From assembly GCA_023548195.1 (NCBI GenBank), contig JAJHZJ010000496.1, positions 7,339,144 to 7,403,143 on the forward strand: a DNA stretch of 64,000 bases, given 5' to 3'. This document shows, piece after piece, positions 34,195-46,015 of the stretch (position 1 is its first letter; every line of letters starts with the position of its first letter). Origin of the DNA: Bettongia penicillata ogilbyi (taxonomy: Eukaryota; Chordata; Mammalia; Diprotodontia; Potoroidae). The notes beneath the pieces were generated by a model. That model did no database searches, was not told the DNA's origin, and saw nothing but the letters and a program-made list of their open reading frames with translations. The position numbers were made by a program, and so were the translations under genes.

Positions 34195-34735
34195 GCAGCA
34201 AGCATCTACTGAGTATTTACCATCTGTTCTAAGTGCTGGGGATACAAAGAGAGGTAAAAACGATTCCTTCTCTCGTGGAACCAACATTCTCATGTGAGGG
34301 ATAGCAGGTCAAGAACTAGGGCAAGCTATATATAGAGAAAGTAAATGCAAAGTAATCCCAGAGGGAAGGCACTCACAATGGTGGAATAAAATGGGGATGG
34401 GAAAGGTCTTCTGCAGGAAGTAGGATTTGAGCTGTGTCTTCATGGAATCCGAGTAATTTAAAAAGGATGAGTGAGGGGGCAGAGTATTGCAGACATGAAG
34501 GACAGTCAGGGAAAGGCACAGGAAATTGATGGATAAGCTGACCAATGTAACCAGATCATAGAGGTATGGAGGAGAGTAAAGTGTAAGATGATTGCAGAGG
34601 GAGTAATGGCCCAAATACCGAAGAGCTTTAAATGCCAAATACAGGAGTTTATATGTGATCCTAGAGATAATAGATAGTCAGTAGAGCTCCTTGAGAAGGG
34701 GTTGACAGGATGAGACTTCTACTCTTTTGCCTTTC
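34195..34735 (-). repeat. L2 LINE, antisense (first part)
   Basis: Runs from the L2 terminus ('ctaagtgctggggatacaaa') inward through 'agagctttaaatgccaaata' and 'caggagtttatatgtgatcc', the antisense of L2 ORF2. It resumes at about 35115 after an inserted L1-type fragment. Confidence 0.7.
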
Positions 34736-35110
34736 TTTTTTATATATTTTTTAATTATCTAGCACTTCTATTTAATCCCTTCAGCCTTCCTCCTATCCAT
34801 TCAATAACAACCACAACAAGACATCAGCGAATACACAGTCAAGCAAAACAAATTCCCATAAAGGGCATTCCTAAGAATGTGAGTCTCATTACGCATATTC
34901 CTATCACTTCTCTAATGGAAAACAAGTAGCATTCTTCATTATCGGTCCTCTGGCATTGTGATTGATTATTCAGTTGATCATAGATATTAATGAACTGACC
35001 ACATATGCCCCCAGAGGATGCCTTTCTATCTGTAAGAAATGTGGAAATAGATGATTTTTAAATGTTGTATTGTATGCTTGTTTTGCGTTTTGTTGGGTTT
35101 TTTTTGAAAA
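34736..35110 (-). mobile_element. L1 3'-end-like fragment, antisense, inserted in L2
   Basis: T-rich left edge, then sequence similar in style to other antisense L1 3' ends in this window. L2 homology stops before it and restarts after it. Family assignment moderate. Confidence 0.45.
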
Positions 35111-35114
35111 TTGT

Positions 35115-35330
35115 TTTTGTTGCTGAGTGGAGAATGGATTTGAATTTGGGCAGAGAGAGGTAGGAAGATCAGATAAAAGATGTTTATTATAATCTAAGCC
35201 CAACATGAGGCCATGAGAGCATGAAGTAGGACGATGGCTATGTGAGTGGAAAGGAGATGTATAGGAGAGATGTGAAGGTAGAGAAGCCAAAATTTGGCAA
35301 TCAGCTGAAGATGTTGGCTGCTCAGCACAT
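35115..35330 (-). repeat. L2 LINE, antisense (second part)
   Basis: 'gagtggagaatggatttgaa', 'tgtgagtggaaaggagatgt' and 'aaaatttggcaatcagctga' continue the L2 antisense from 34735. Confidence 0.6.
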
Positions 35331-35689
35331 CTTGGCTTTCCCTCCTTCCTCAGAAGTGGGGAACATTAGTCTGGGATCCTAAGGAGACTCCTCACTGGTA
35401 GAGGCTACATTTGTTCAAAATAGATTCTAGTATTGCCCTCGAGGCTGGCTCCAAGTTCTTCTATTTAGTAGCTGAATCCTAGAGCTCAATCCTAGATTGA
35501 GGACAAAGTCAATAATATCTGGCTGGAAGTAAGGGGCTAAGGGAGGGCTCTACCCAAGGTCCTGGACTCTTTGAGAGCTGCAGCCTTAGGAGCCCAGCCA
35601 TCCCCAACCTCCATCTAGCTCTACTCTCACCTAGTGTATTCTTTAGTGCACAGCAGTAGAAGCTGCCCTGAACCGAGTCCAGTAAACAA

Positions 35690-36435
35690 AGTTCTAGTCC
35701 ATATGCTTCTTGATGAGAGTCAAAGGGGAGAGTGAAAGTTGTCTTGAAGCTTAACATCAAAAAAAATAAGTTCTTCACAACTGGCTCCATCACTTCCTGA
35801 CAAATGGAGGGAGAAGAATTGGAAGCAGTGTCAGATTTTATGTTCTTGGGCTCAAGGATTACTGCAGATGGTGATGGCAGCCATGAAATTAAAAGATGTT
35901 TGCTTCTTAGAAGGAAAGCTATGACAAACCTAGACAGCATACTCAAAAGCAGAGACATTCATAAGGCCAACAGAGGTCTGTATAGGCAAAGTTATAGTTT
36001 TTCCATGTAGCAATGAATGACTGTGAGAGTTGGAGTATAAGGAAACTTGGTACCCTAAAACCATTGCTTTCAAATTGTGATGCAGGAGAAGACATCAAAG
36101 AGATAAAATCAGTCAGTACTTAAAGAAATTAATTCAGGCTATTCACTGGTAGGTCAAATACTGAAGTGGAAGCCTAAATACGTTGGCCATGAGAAAATGG
36201 GACTCATTGGAAAAGACCCTAATGTTGGGAAACATTGAAAGGAAAGGAAAATGGGGGGATTACAGAGGATGAGATGGATAGATATTGTCATGGAAACAAT
36301 GAACTTGAATTTGGACACACTTTGGGAGATAGTGGAGGATAGAAGGGCCTGATTCTCTGGTGTTATGATCCATGGGGTCATAAAGTCAGTTGGACACAAC
36401 TGAATGACTCAACAACAGCTACAACAATCTTGACC
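35690..36435 (+). pseudogene. BovB-like RTE LINE, ORF2 C-terminus and 3' end
   Basis: Frame 35804-36010 encodes VSDFMFLGSRITADGDGSHE followed by IKRCLLLRRKAMTNLDSILK and SRDI, the diagnostic C-terminal region of BovB/RTE reverse transcriptase. Later sequence, in broken frames, matches the terminal 'GHxxSDTTE'-type region. The 3' end ('ggtcataaagtcagttggac', then 'acaactgaatgactcaacaa') is nearly the same as the tail of the Mar1 SINEs here, fitting RTE as their mobilising LINE. 5'-truncated and inactive. Confidence 0.8.
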
Positions 36436-36540
36436 CCTCTACCGAAAAGCTGTTTGACCTTGAGTGAATCCATTTTTCTTTCTCAGGTTCCATTTTCTCA
36501 TTTGTCAAAATAGGTGAGTGTATAAGATTAGTGCTAGCCA
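36436..36540 (+). repeat. MIR fragment, sense
   Basis: Contains 'gctgtttgaccttgagtgaa' and 'ccattttctcatttgtcaaa'. Confidence 0.55.
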
Positions 36541-36799
36541 AAGTGGGCTCCATAGACCCCTGGTATTTCTCACAGTGGCACTCAGTGGTGCATCAGAAAA
36601 TCGGACTGCTAGCACCATTTTCAACATGCAAACATTAATTAATAATACTGATCTAAAAATTTAATAAGTAGAAAAAGAAGAGGAGGAGGGAAAGAAAGGG
36701 CATTCGGTCAGTAAGTAAAAATGACGTTTTTGAAGAATTTAGCTGAGAAAAAAAGAGGAGCTAAATAGGTTGAAAATGACCAGTATCACCTACTGAGGC

Positions 36800-37680
36800 T
36801 TTTTTTGAAGTTTTTTTTTTTAATTAATAGAAATTTATCTTCTCTCCTTTATGTCCCCATTGCCACCATTTTGAAGAAAAAGAAAATAAATCTTGTAATA
36901 AATATGCATAGTTAAGCAAAAACATTTGTGACCTGAGTGTCCATGTTTGTGTGTGTGTGTGTGTATGTATATGTGTATATGTATATATGTATGTATTTTT
37001 CTATATCTTGAGTCCATTACCTTTCCATCAGTGGATGGATAACATCCTTCATTGTAGGTACTCTGGATTCATGGATATCATAGTTCTTTCAGTTTTCAGA
37101 ATTGTTTGTTTTCATAATGCTATTATCTTTATATAAAATATCATTCCTTGTCAGTTTATAAAAGTCTTCAAAATTGTCCATTTTTAAAATTTTATTTTCA
37201 ATTCTAGGAACAAAAAGGACTTCCACAGTCTACCACAATTAAAAATATGATTAATCTACCATGTACAATCTGGTGTTTCCCTCCAAATAAACAACAAAGT
37301 TATATAATTATTATTATATTGTACATTTTTATCATACTGTTCTTCAGATTCTACTCACTTTAGCCTGCATCTGTTCATAAAAGACTTTCCATGTCTTTTG
37401 GGAAATGTCATTTCTTCTTTCTTATAGCAAGTAGTATTCCATCACATTTATATACTACAGCTTCTTTAGCCATCCCCCAACTGATGGATATTCCTTTAAT
37501 TTCCAGTTTTTGCCACTTAAAAGAAAAGGCATTGGCACACACACACACACACACACATATATGGATGGATACATGTATGTATAGGATCCTTTCCCCTTTC
37601 TTTGATTTCTATTTTATAAAAGTTGATAGATTGGGTGTGTTTTGAACACTGGAGGACTGGGAGTGATAGTAAGGTTACTA
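36800..37680 (-). mobile_element. L1 3'-end fragment, antisense
   Basis: Shares with other L1/HAL1 3' ends the antisense blocks 'agcaagtagtattccatcac', 'tttagccatcccccaactga' and 'ccagtttttgccacttaa'. Carries a TG/TATG-rich run (36946-36995) and a CA run (37536-37557). Confidence 0.65.
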
Positions 37681-38274
37681 TGCTAGAGGATTTAGGAAGG
37701 ACTATCTGCATTTATTGCTTATTTAACATCTCTAAACGCCTCATTGAGATGATTCACTATGATTCACACCTAAAAGAGGGGCAGAAGGAAGAGAAAATGC
37801 AGAATAAAGGCCTTGTTTCCCCCAACTTCACTAACACTGGCAATTTCTTTTCTTCTGCCAAGTGGTGCTGTGAAGCATTTTTAAGATGACATTAAGTAAC
37901 ATCCTTTCCCCACTTCTTCCAAATCACCTGCCGGGACACTTTTAACCACCCTACTGGAGAAGAATATAAATCACACATCCTCTTGTCAGTATGAATCATT
38001 GAAGCCTAAGCAGTGGTTATGTGATTGTTAGTGCCTTTAAAACTCTGATAAGCTCATTTTTAGATGAATAGGCTCCGTGAAATATTATTCAGGAGTGAGC
38101 CTATTTTTTGATATAAAAAGAACTCCCCCGCCCCCCCAAAAAGCACATCTGGTTTCAAGTATGACCAATATTTCACTCTTGATTTAAAATGAAATTGAGT
38201 GGGCCTTTAAAAAAAGAATACAAAAAGAAAAAAGAAAGAAATAAAAAACCATCAGAGGTGGAAGAGAAAGGAAC
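37681..38274. other. intron, nothing recognised
   Basis: A short A/C-rich run near 38125-38145. No other feature. Confidence 0.4.
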
Positions 38275-38880
38275 TGCTTAATCCAATTTAATCCATAAAG
38301 CATTTATTAAGGGCCTAGTAGATGCCAGTTTCTGGTGCTGACAGGAAGGGAAACTATTCCTACCACCTAGAAGTTTGCATTTCTGTTAGACGGAAACCAC
38401 ATGTACACTAATGAGCCAACACAAAACAATGTCACGATATTCGAGAGAACACCCTAACAGCTGAGGGAATTAGGATAGGGCTCCTGCAGGAGTCAGAACA
38501 GGAGCTAAGCCTTGAGGGAAGCTAGGCGGTTAATAAGGATAAGGATGAGGACTGTCACTAGCACTTTAAGATTTGTAAAAAGAATCACAAATATTCTCTC
38601 ATTTGATCCTCATGACAGCCCAGTGAGGTATCGTTATTCCCCTGTTATAGATAAGTAAACAGACTGAGAAAAGTTCAGTGATTCACCTAGTATGTGGTCA
38701 TCCAGCTTTTTCTTAAAGATTGACAGTAAAGTGTTCCCAACACAGGACCCGATGGATCTCTCTAATGGGCTACAGGTTCTGTTTTTTCAGATGACAAAAT
38801 CAGGCACTAGAGATGACCATGGTTTACCCAATGCTACACCATTTCAGAACAAGAATTTCAATGCCAGTCTTTGGAGTTTA
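38275..38880 (-). repeat. L2 3' end then MIR fragments, antisense
   Basis: 38275-38530 is L2 ('aaagcatttattaagggcct', 'cttgagggaagctagg'). 38535-38710 is MIR ('ctctcatttgatcctcatga'). 38790-38880 is a further weak MIR piece. Confidence 0.55.
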
Positions 38881-40389
38881 AATTGAGGGATGTTTCTGTC
38901 ATAGTTCCCCAGAGCTGATCAGAATATTATGAAAGACCCAGAATTACCTCTTCTATCTAGAGGTCCAAGAAAATCATAATTGGCTGGGCTCTTGAAGATT
39001 TCCTTGGGAACAAATGGCTGTAGTAATTGCAGTTCAGTGCACCTTTCTGAAGATGCCTATCTAGATCATATTCCTCGAAAGTCCAAAAGGTCCAGTTTCC
39101 TAGGACCCACTGTAGTCAAGGACATGCACATTAAGCACTTTTATGTCTGCTTTTTTCCTTCTCTTTCATTTTTAATTCTAATCTCCCTCACTTAGTATCT
39201 AGTTAGCATTTCTTTGCTGTAGTTTTTCAATAACTGCCCTAGAAATTAGTATAGGAATGGCACTAGAGAGGAAGTGATTAGGGTACAATTTACCTGAGCC
39301 TTAACTTCCTTATCTGTAAAATGTGCATAATATTTGTTCTCTTGTGCAAATATTATGCTCTACCTACTCTGAGTGTGGACCTCTTGATTGATGTTTTGAC
39401 AAATCCTGTTTGCCAATCCTCCTTCTCCCTCTGCTAACCCCCACATGAATGCACTCTCACTTTCTCTCTCTTTCTCTAAACCAGTTATACTATTATAATT
39501 CATTCCATCAAAGGAGATAAGAAGAGAGGATGATATTCAATAAATAGTTATTGATGGTGATGACAGGTGCTCAGTAAACACCTGGTGGAAGAACACCTTT
39601 ATTTGGCATTCTCCTCTGAAATGAAAAACAAAGTAGAGGATTTCTCATTTAAAAGAAGATACATCTAACTAATGACCTCCTGAAATATGTCATGATGAGT
39701 CAGGTTGGCATTTTCAATTAATTTTTATGCTGTCAGTGTCAGTTTTCAGTGTTTATGATAAATTGATATCTCCCACCATTCAAATACCCTATTTGTCTTT
39801 TCCTTGAGAACTCACATCTAAACAGATAATTTTAAAATCAGGTTTGCAAAATTTTTTCTTCCTCTTTTATTACTCTCTCCTCCTTTAGTGGAGATATATA
39901 GTTCATATTTGCATGGGGGAGGGACAGGAGAAACTACCTCAAGGTCCTAAGCATAGCAAGATAAAATCTTGAGTTTTACATATTTTCCTTAAACTATTTC
40001 AACAGATGTGTTTTGTTTCACAGGACCGTCATTCCCTCTTTCCCCACCCACCATCAATCCCCTATAGTAAAGACTAAAAAGAAAGACAACAAAAGCTTTT
40101 CAGTTAGACTCACACATATTAATAGAATTTAATAGGATATGTGTTGTTTAACTCTAAAAGACAACCACCTCTTCCAAAGAGAAGGAAAAGTGCTTTTTCT
40201 ATCTTATTCTCTGAGATGGAGGAAACAGATCTGATATGTTAGATGAATATTACAGAGATAGGGTGGGGGACTTGGGCTTGGAGTCTGGAAGTTTAGGACA
40301 GATTGAGGAATATGCTGAGAGTTGAGAAAAAATAAAAGAATTGGATTGGTGAGCAGCCCTGAAGCCTTATTTTCAATTATATACAGTGC
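38881..40389. other. intron, mostly unique
   Basis: One MIR stub at about 39280-39345 ('ttccttatctgtaaaatgtg'). The rest is complex sequence without recognised exons or repeats. Confidence 0.4.
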
Positions 40390-40880
40390 AACATGCATTT
40401 ATTAAATGCCTACGATGTGCAAAGAACTATGCTAGTCATTGGGGATAAACATAAAAGTCTCTCCCATCAAGGAGTTTATATTGTATTGAGAGGGACAACA
40501 CATCTACAGAGAAGTAGATAAAGCTTAATTTTGGGAGGATGAAAGTACTGATAAAAAAAAAGGGGCAGAACAATAGGGGAGGGAGTAAGTAGGCAGGGAA
40601 GTCTCTAGTTAAGGAAGAAAGTTGAAGAGAAGTTCAGAAAAACTAATATCCAAGGGGCAAATATGAAGCAGGAGAGTAACCCAAGCAATCAATCATAAAG
40701 GATTTATGTACTTTTACTATGTACCAAACACTGCTGTGGGCCCTGGGGAAATGCACAAACATGGAACATGGAGACAAATAATTAAATAAAAATAGGGAAC
40801 ATTTTAATCTTAACCAATGGAAGGGCCATAAAGACTGGAGGAATCTGGAAATGCCTAACATAGAAGGTGACATTTGAGCT
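40390..40880 (-). repeat. L2 3' ends, antisense (two partial copies)
   Basis: 40390-40550 ('gcatttattaaatgcctacg', 'ctctcccatcaaggagttta') and 40680-40880 ('cactgctgtgggccctgggg'). Confidence 0.55.
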
Positions 40881-40884
40881 GAAT

Positions 40885-41070
40885 TTTTATTTATTTATTT
40901 TATTTTTAATTTATGGAATAAAATGAGCATTTCTGTAACATATCAACATGATAACACATGAAACTGTAAATCTACTAGGTACAATTTATTATTCTCTTTA
41001 AATATACAACAAAGGTATCATGTAAATTTCTTTTTTTAGCTAAGTTTTTAAAATGAGTTAAGAATTCTAT
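40885..41070 (-). mobile_element. L1 3'-end fragment, antisense
   Basis: T-rich edge then 'atctactaggtacaatttat' and 'aatatacaacaaaggtatca', resembling 37250-37310 ('aatctaccatgtacaatctg', 'aaataaacaacaaagttata'). The two are copies of one L1 3' subfamily. Confidence 0.55.
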
Positions 41071-42211
41071 AAAAGGACAAACTGTTTCACATTTGTCTTT
41101 TCTTCTCCATGCTCACATAGTAGGCACTTAATAAATCCTTGAGGGTTACCTGAGAATATAAGAAGGTAGAGTGTTCTAGGCATGGAAGCCAACAGGCTAG
41201 GTCTGACTACTTCTATTACATTTCCCAGAAATACTCTTCACCCTAGGAATAGAAGCAAAAAAAGGTTGTTGCGGATGTTCATCAGATGGAGGTGGTATTG
41301 GTGAAAACTCAGAGGAGAACAGGAAAGTGGCTAAAGGCCACAGCCAAGGTCACATAAAACTGATCTCCAGGCTAGCACCTATACCTGCTAACTCTCAGCT
41401 CTTCTCCCTTCTGAGATTTTCTTTCTGGTCCCCAGTATAACATCTTTATTCCTGCTTTATAACACCACCAGGCTTGTTCTTTTGATGGCATGGCATCTTC
41501 AGGGAAACCACATTAAAACTCTCCCAATATGGTGGTGTTTTTCAAAAGATCTTGATTTTGTTAATTTCCCATACTAAAAAATATGATTTTTCCAGTACTT
41601 GAAAAAAAAATCCCTGGGCTATGTGAGAAAAACTTCTTTGTGAAATGTTCCTAGAAGTGTTTCAGAGTATTCAAATACTTTAGCATAATTGAATGACAAT
41701 CCCAAATCCACTTCAAGAAAGCAGGGCTCATTATTGTGGACCAGGCACATTGCTTTTTTGGTCCGTGAAATTTCTGCACTGCATATGACATTCGGACTCT
41801 AAGGACTAATCAGCGGCTTCACAGGATGCAAAAACTTTCATAGCTCTTCCAGCTAGTCATCAGTTGCTGCCAGGACAATTTGCATGACTGGAAGAGGAAG
41901 TTGGGAGAGTTTGGGCTTAGAGAGGAAGATTTCAAAGGATCTGTAGGCTTTGTGTTCCAATGTAACCTGAGAGTCAAAATGTAAGTATCCTGCCCTGAGG
42001 CTTTCTTTTCTAATACGCATCCAGAGGGAGCTCCCAGGGCCGATTCTTCATGTGCTCCATCTGTGTCTCTGCTTTCCATAGTGTGCCTTCCCTCTCTTGG
42101 CCTCACTTGGATATCTTGTCTAGGAGGAAAGGTAGTGATTTTAACATACAAGTTTTGCTCCTTGAGAAATGCCAGCATTACCCCCTGAAACGTTTATTTC
42201 TCTTTTACCAG
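41071..42211. other. intron end, with splice acceptor
   Basis: A weak sense L2 terminus at 41105-41150. The intron ends with a pyrimidine-rich tract and ACCAG at 42207-42211. Confidence 0.5.
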
Positions 42212-42410
42212 GTGACCAGCCCCACATGTTCCAACTGCTGGAGATGGCTTCTCGCCTGAGGGACAGTGCAGAATTGTTCCAGTCAGATGAAATGCGCCCT
42301 GCCAATGATCCCAAAGAGAGAGCCCCCATCCGTGTCAGGATGCTGAATGACATTCTCCAAGACCTCGAGAAGAATTTCTTAGTGCAGCAGGCGCCTCCAG
42401 GTTTTTACCG
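42212..42410 (+). CDS. NAALADL2: NAALADL2 internal exon (dimerisation domain), 199 bp
   Basis: Second coding exon. The GT at its start completes a Gly codon with the G left by the exon ending at 29056, giving ...NSLK-G-DQPHMFQ. It then encodes LLEMASRLRDSAELFQSDEM, RPANDPKERAPIRVRMLNDI and LQDLEKNFLVQQAPPGFYR. The MLND and E(K/R)xF...PPGFYR pattern parallels FOLH1 'MMNDQLMFLERAF...RPFYR' in the transferrin-receptor-like dimerisation domain. Donor is CCG|GTAGGA. The exon ends with two bases (CG), which code Arg whatever base follows. The preceding intron is 13,155 bp. The final C-terminal segment was not found downstream in this window. No frameshift or stop in the frame, so it looks functional. 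Confidence 0.9.
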
Positions 42411-42569
42411 GTAGGAACATTTACTCTAAACTTCAGTTATTTCTGCCTACTGGGTCAAACTGTTTCTTGTTTTCAGAACTAGCGTGTCTGCCAATGGCTA
42501 CGCTTGACATCTGCCTCTTGAAAGGAAACAAATTATGTGTTATAACTACTTAAACCTCGTAGTTTGTTG

Positions 42570-42700
42570 GGTGTTTTTATCTGTAAAATGAGGAGTGTGG
42601 ACTCAGTGATCTCTAAGGCCCCGTTGAATTTTGAAATTCTATCCTATCTCTGATACTCACTACCTAAATGACCTTATGCAAATTGCTTAATTTACTGTGA
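42570..42700 (+). repeat. MIR fragment, sense
   Basis: Contains 'ttatctgtaaaatgaggagt' and 'gtgatctctaaggccccgtt'. Confidence 0.65.
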
Positions 42701-42709
42701 TGTTTAAAA

Positions 42710-43210
42710 AGTTTGACAGGTGTAGTTTCTGGGTAATTAATCATTTTATTAATATTGCTAGCATTTTATTAATAAAAGAGGTCAGTGGCACTCTTGAATA
42801 CCAAAGACCCTTCATAGTGGTAGACTCATAGTTTATATGCCCTTGGAAGAGTAGGTATTCCTGAGGGTAGCAATCAACTCTGATTGGTTCAGGATTAATG
42901 AGAGAATGAATATAACAGTGAGATGTGGACTCACTCCAGTAAGGAGCTAAGAGAATCGCATCATGTCACTCTTAGCCAAAAGGACAATCTCTGTACCCAG
43001 ATCACTCCCAGCCTTGGGCAATCTAGACAAAGAATCCACCTCCACCCAAACTTGTTTCAGTGGAATGCAATGCGCCGGAATTCACCTTAGATTAGATGGT
43101 CTAGGTGGTAAATTGTTGGCAGAAGTCAGTAGTGTCCTTCAAAGGCTGGCCAGCTGAGCAGTGAAATAAGACAGGGAAAAAGCCTGGATCTCCCCCATAA
43201 TTGGCTATTA
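42710..43210 (+). repeat. unnamed dispersed repeat, copy B
   Basis: Same family and orientation as 16325-16915, matching through the ordered blocks listed there. Starts near 'gtttctgggtaattaatcat' and ends near 'aattggctattaatattt'. Non-coding and strongly diverged from copy A. Confidence 0.55.
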
Positions 43211-43529
43211 ATATTTTGCTCACTCTTTTATCTTTAAGCTTCTTTATTTTTAAGATAAGAGGGAGGGTCTTTGATATTCCTCCTAGCTCTGTATCTATGA
43301 TCCTCTGTATTTTCTTGTTGAGGATAAATTTATAGTAATACCTTTTGTTTAATAACATTCTTGATAAAGAAATGAGAAACAAATGGGTACACATAGAAAG
43401 GGGAATCTCATTACTCAGAAAATTATGAAGCGTAACAATTATCAGACTAATAAAACTCCATCAGGTCAGGAATTCATCATATGTTGCATTTGGTTTATAA
43501 TCCTCTAGTACTCTCATGAATGCAGGATC
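43211..43529. other. intron with MIR end stub
   Basis: Block at 43250-43315 ('ttcctcctagctctgtatct') resembles the 3' end of a CORE-SINE. The rest is unrecognised. Confidence 0.4.
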
Positions 43530-43815
43530 TAGTTCATGTGGGCTTTCTTTCCTGAAATAAAGAGGCCTATTCACTGAATGGACGTTACCTCACCCTAAGT
43601 GAGCTCCTGATTAGACCTTGGCCTAGAGGGGCCAACATCTTCCCATTGTATCCTGGGTCATCTCCAGTCATCCTGATGAATACCAGCTCAGGAAGAGAAG
43701 TGAGGCTGGTGACCCACCCAGCCCTCCCTCACTCAAAACAAAGTCAAGGGCAAGTCATGTCATCATTTCTCTGATGGCATGGTTCTTTGGCAATGAAGGA
43801 CGAACGTAACAGCAA
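43530..43815 (+). mobile_element. marsupial dispersed repeat, SINE-like (copy 2)
   Basis: Same family as 9165-9634. Contains 'tgggtcatctccagtcatcc', 'gaagtgaggctggtgaccca', 'caagtcatgtcatcatttct' and ends 'caatgaaggacgaacgtaac' followed by 'agcaacaag'. Confidence 0.6.
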
Positions 43816-43824
43816 CAAGAATAT

Positions 43825-43925
43825 TTGCCTCATCTGTAAAGTGGGGAAAATAGTACCTACCTCATGAAATTATTGTGAGAATCAAATGAAATAACATGTA
43901 AATTGCTTTGCAAATATTCAATTTC
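43825..43925 (+). repeat. MIR fragment, sense
   Basis: Contains 'cctcatctgtaaagtgggga', 'gtacctacctcatgaaatta' and 'gtgagaatcaaatgaaataa'. Confidence 0.75.
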
Positions 43926-44229
43926 TGTTTAACTGCAGCTGTCATCATGATGTTGATTGGCTCATCATCATTATTATCGACCCATTTTGTGATTTTCTTA
44001 CCCGTGTTCTCCCGTAAGTTCGTGAAGAAGTTAGCTAACTTCTGCCGATGGGGGATGGGGGTGTTGATAGTGTTGCTCCAACATTATACAGTTACAAAGT
44101 CATGAAATAGTTTCGGTGTGTATTTTTTTAATGTCCAATTTTTTCCCTCTATTCCCATGAAAGTGATAAATTAATTTGTTTAATCTACTACCTTCTGTAT
44201 GTTCCCTTTATATATACTATAGGTCATGA
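43926..44229. other. intron, nothing recognised
   Basis: A 65-codon open frame here has no recognised domain. Not called. Confidence 0.4.
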
Positions 44230-44625
44230 GAAGCCTATGATAAAGTAAGTAGGTAAAGAGCTGGACTTGGGGTCATCAAAGGCTAATTTCAGATTCGACC
44301 CCTAATAATGTGGAGATTTGTGGCCATTTTTTGTTTTGTCATATTATACTTTGTTTCCTTGAACCCAGATAACTCATTAAAGATGAAAAACTGTATAGAG
44401 ATTATATCTGTGTTGCTGAAAAGACTTTAGGAACCATAGTGTTATAGATTTAGTGCTAGAATAGGTCCTAGATCTAATCTAGGTCTTCCAGATAGGGAAA
44501 TTTAGCCTAGAGAGTTTAAGTGACTTGCCCAAGGTCACACAAGGCAGCCTGTGACAGAGTCTGGATTTGAACCCAGGCTCCTAGATTCCAAACCCATCAT
44601 TCTTTCCATTTTACATTGTCATCGC
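44230..44625. repeat. MIR fragments, sense then antisense
   Basis: 44230-44330 is a sense head ('agctggacttggggtcatca'). 44430-44625 is a good antisense MIR ('gtgacttgcccaaggtcaca', 'ggatttgaacccaggctcct'). Confidence 0.7.
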
Positions 44626-45399
44626 TATAGTTATGAAATAGTAGATTATTGGCATATTTCATATTTGTGCATCCAGACTCAGTGGATTTATTTTTAAATA
44701 TAACTAACTTTTATGCCAGAAATTAGTAAATGCTGATTTCAGAATTCTGCTCCTATTCTTGAAAGATGTAACAGATGGCACAATTGCATATAGTTGGTAG
44801 ACTCTGTATTCTGGATTGTAAAATTCATCCTTGAAAGTACAAAACAGGAAATTTTTTAAGGTTGCATCATTTTTCTTCCCTTAAACCTAGGAAGGAGAGG
44901 CTGTTAACAGAAAGGAGAAATTTCCAGGATGGTGAATTAGTAATGTGCCAAGAAAATTATGAAAGAACAGGATTATTCATTAGTAGACAGAAACATAACT
45001 ATATGGAGAAAAGTGATAAAGTTATGAAAAGAAATCATGGAAAAAGAAATGTAGTGAGCATTAGTTAATTTCATTTTTCATACTAAGCAGAAAACTCTGG
45101 AGATGATGTTCACCCAAGAAGCACACACTCTTCAGTGTGATGGGATAATGAGAATTCTCATCAAAGCAAGAGGTCAAAAGGGATTTTACCTCATAAAAAG
45201 TTGTTGATAAAAGCTGACTGTGTAAAGCCAAATATTGCATTTTGAAATTGGCTTATGTCCTTATATTTACTGCCTATTACGGAACTGTCAGTGAACACTA
45301 AAACATATTAGTTTGGGAATATTTTTATTCACTTTAATGAATATCAGAATATTTCAAGGCTTGGAGCCTCCAGTGGTGCAGCTGATACCAATAGACATC
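44626..45399. other. intron, nothing recognised
   Basis: No supported feature. Confidence 0.4.
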
Positions 45400-45870
45400 T
45401 ATGTAAAATAAATCATATTAGGTACTAGGAATAAGAAAAAGGTATAAACTGGACTCCTTACCCTCAATCATCTTAGAATCTAGTTGTTGAAGTGGGAAAA
45501 AGACATGATAAGGTCAACAATACACGGGCATAGAGTCTAAAAGGCAATGGATCATATAGAAAGTGTATTTTGTGAGAGGTCAGAAAAGCAGGAAATTGCT
45601 AAGGCCTGTAATAATCAAGGAAAACTTTCTTGAGAAGTTGTCAGTTCAAATAGGTTTTGACAGAAAGAAACAAGTATAGGGAGTGCATTAGAGTAAAGAT
45701 AACTAGTCTAACAAAAGCAGAAGTAGGTAGTTATTCATATTCTTCAGGGAACAATGTGGTGAATAGTTTGACTGAAAGGTGGATTAATGGTGGAAAGGTT
45801 AGAACCAAATTGTGGCATGTCTGGAATGTCATGCCAAAGTATTTGGAATTTCTTCTTTTTATAACAAAGC
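45400..45870 (-). repeat. L2 LINE, antisense
   Basis: Long diverged antisense L2: 'ggtactaggaataagaaaaa', 'aaaactttcttgagaagttg' and 'aagtatttggaatttcttc'. Confidence 0.5.
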
Positions 45871-45959
45871 AGTCATCTTTGTGACTTTTTTTGTGGGGGA
45901 AGAGTATAGTAATGCATACAAAGGGATATTTAGGGAAATACTAATCTGATGAAAATGTT

Positions 45960-46015
45960 TAAGATGATAGATTTAGAACTCAAAAGAACCTTGGGAGTTG
46001 GGTAGTTGAACCCCT
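45960..46015 (-). repeat. MIR stub, antisense
   Basis: Contains 'gatttagaactcaaaagaac' and 'agttgaacccctcattttt'. It is cut by the HAL1 complex that starts at about 46016. Confidence 0.5.

Noticed and set aside
35509..35958. 149-codon minus-strand open frame
   Set aside because: Overlaps the BovB-like RTE in antisense. No recognised domain, splice sites or conservation evidence.
35804..36010. Possible ruminant origin because of BovB-like sequence
   Set aside because: BovB/RTE elements also occur in marsupials. The Mar1 and HAL1 content and the absence of ruminant BovA/ART2A-type SINEs favour a marsupial.
28963..42410. Exons as FOLH1, NAALAD2, NAALADL1 or transferrin receptor
   Set aside because: Related domain, but the residues (for example SDEMRPANDPKERAP and QQAPPGFYR) fit my recollection of NAALADL2 better, and the very long introns match that gene. 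A protein search would settle it.
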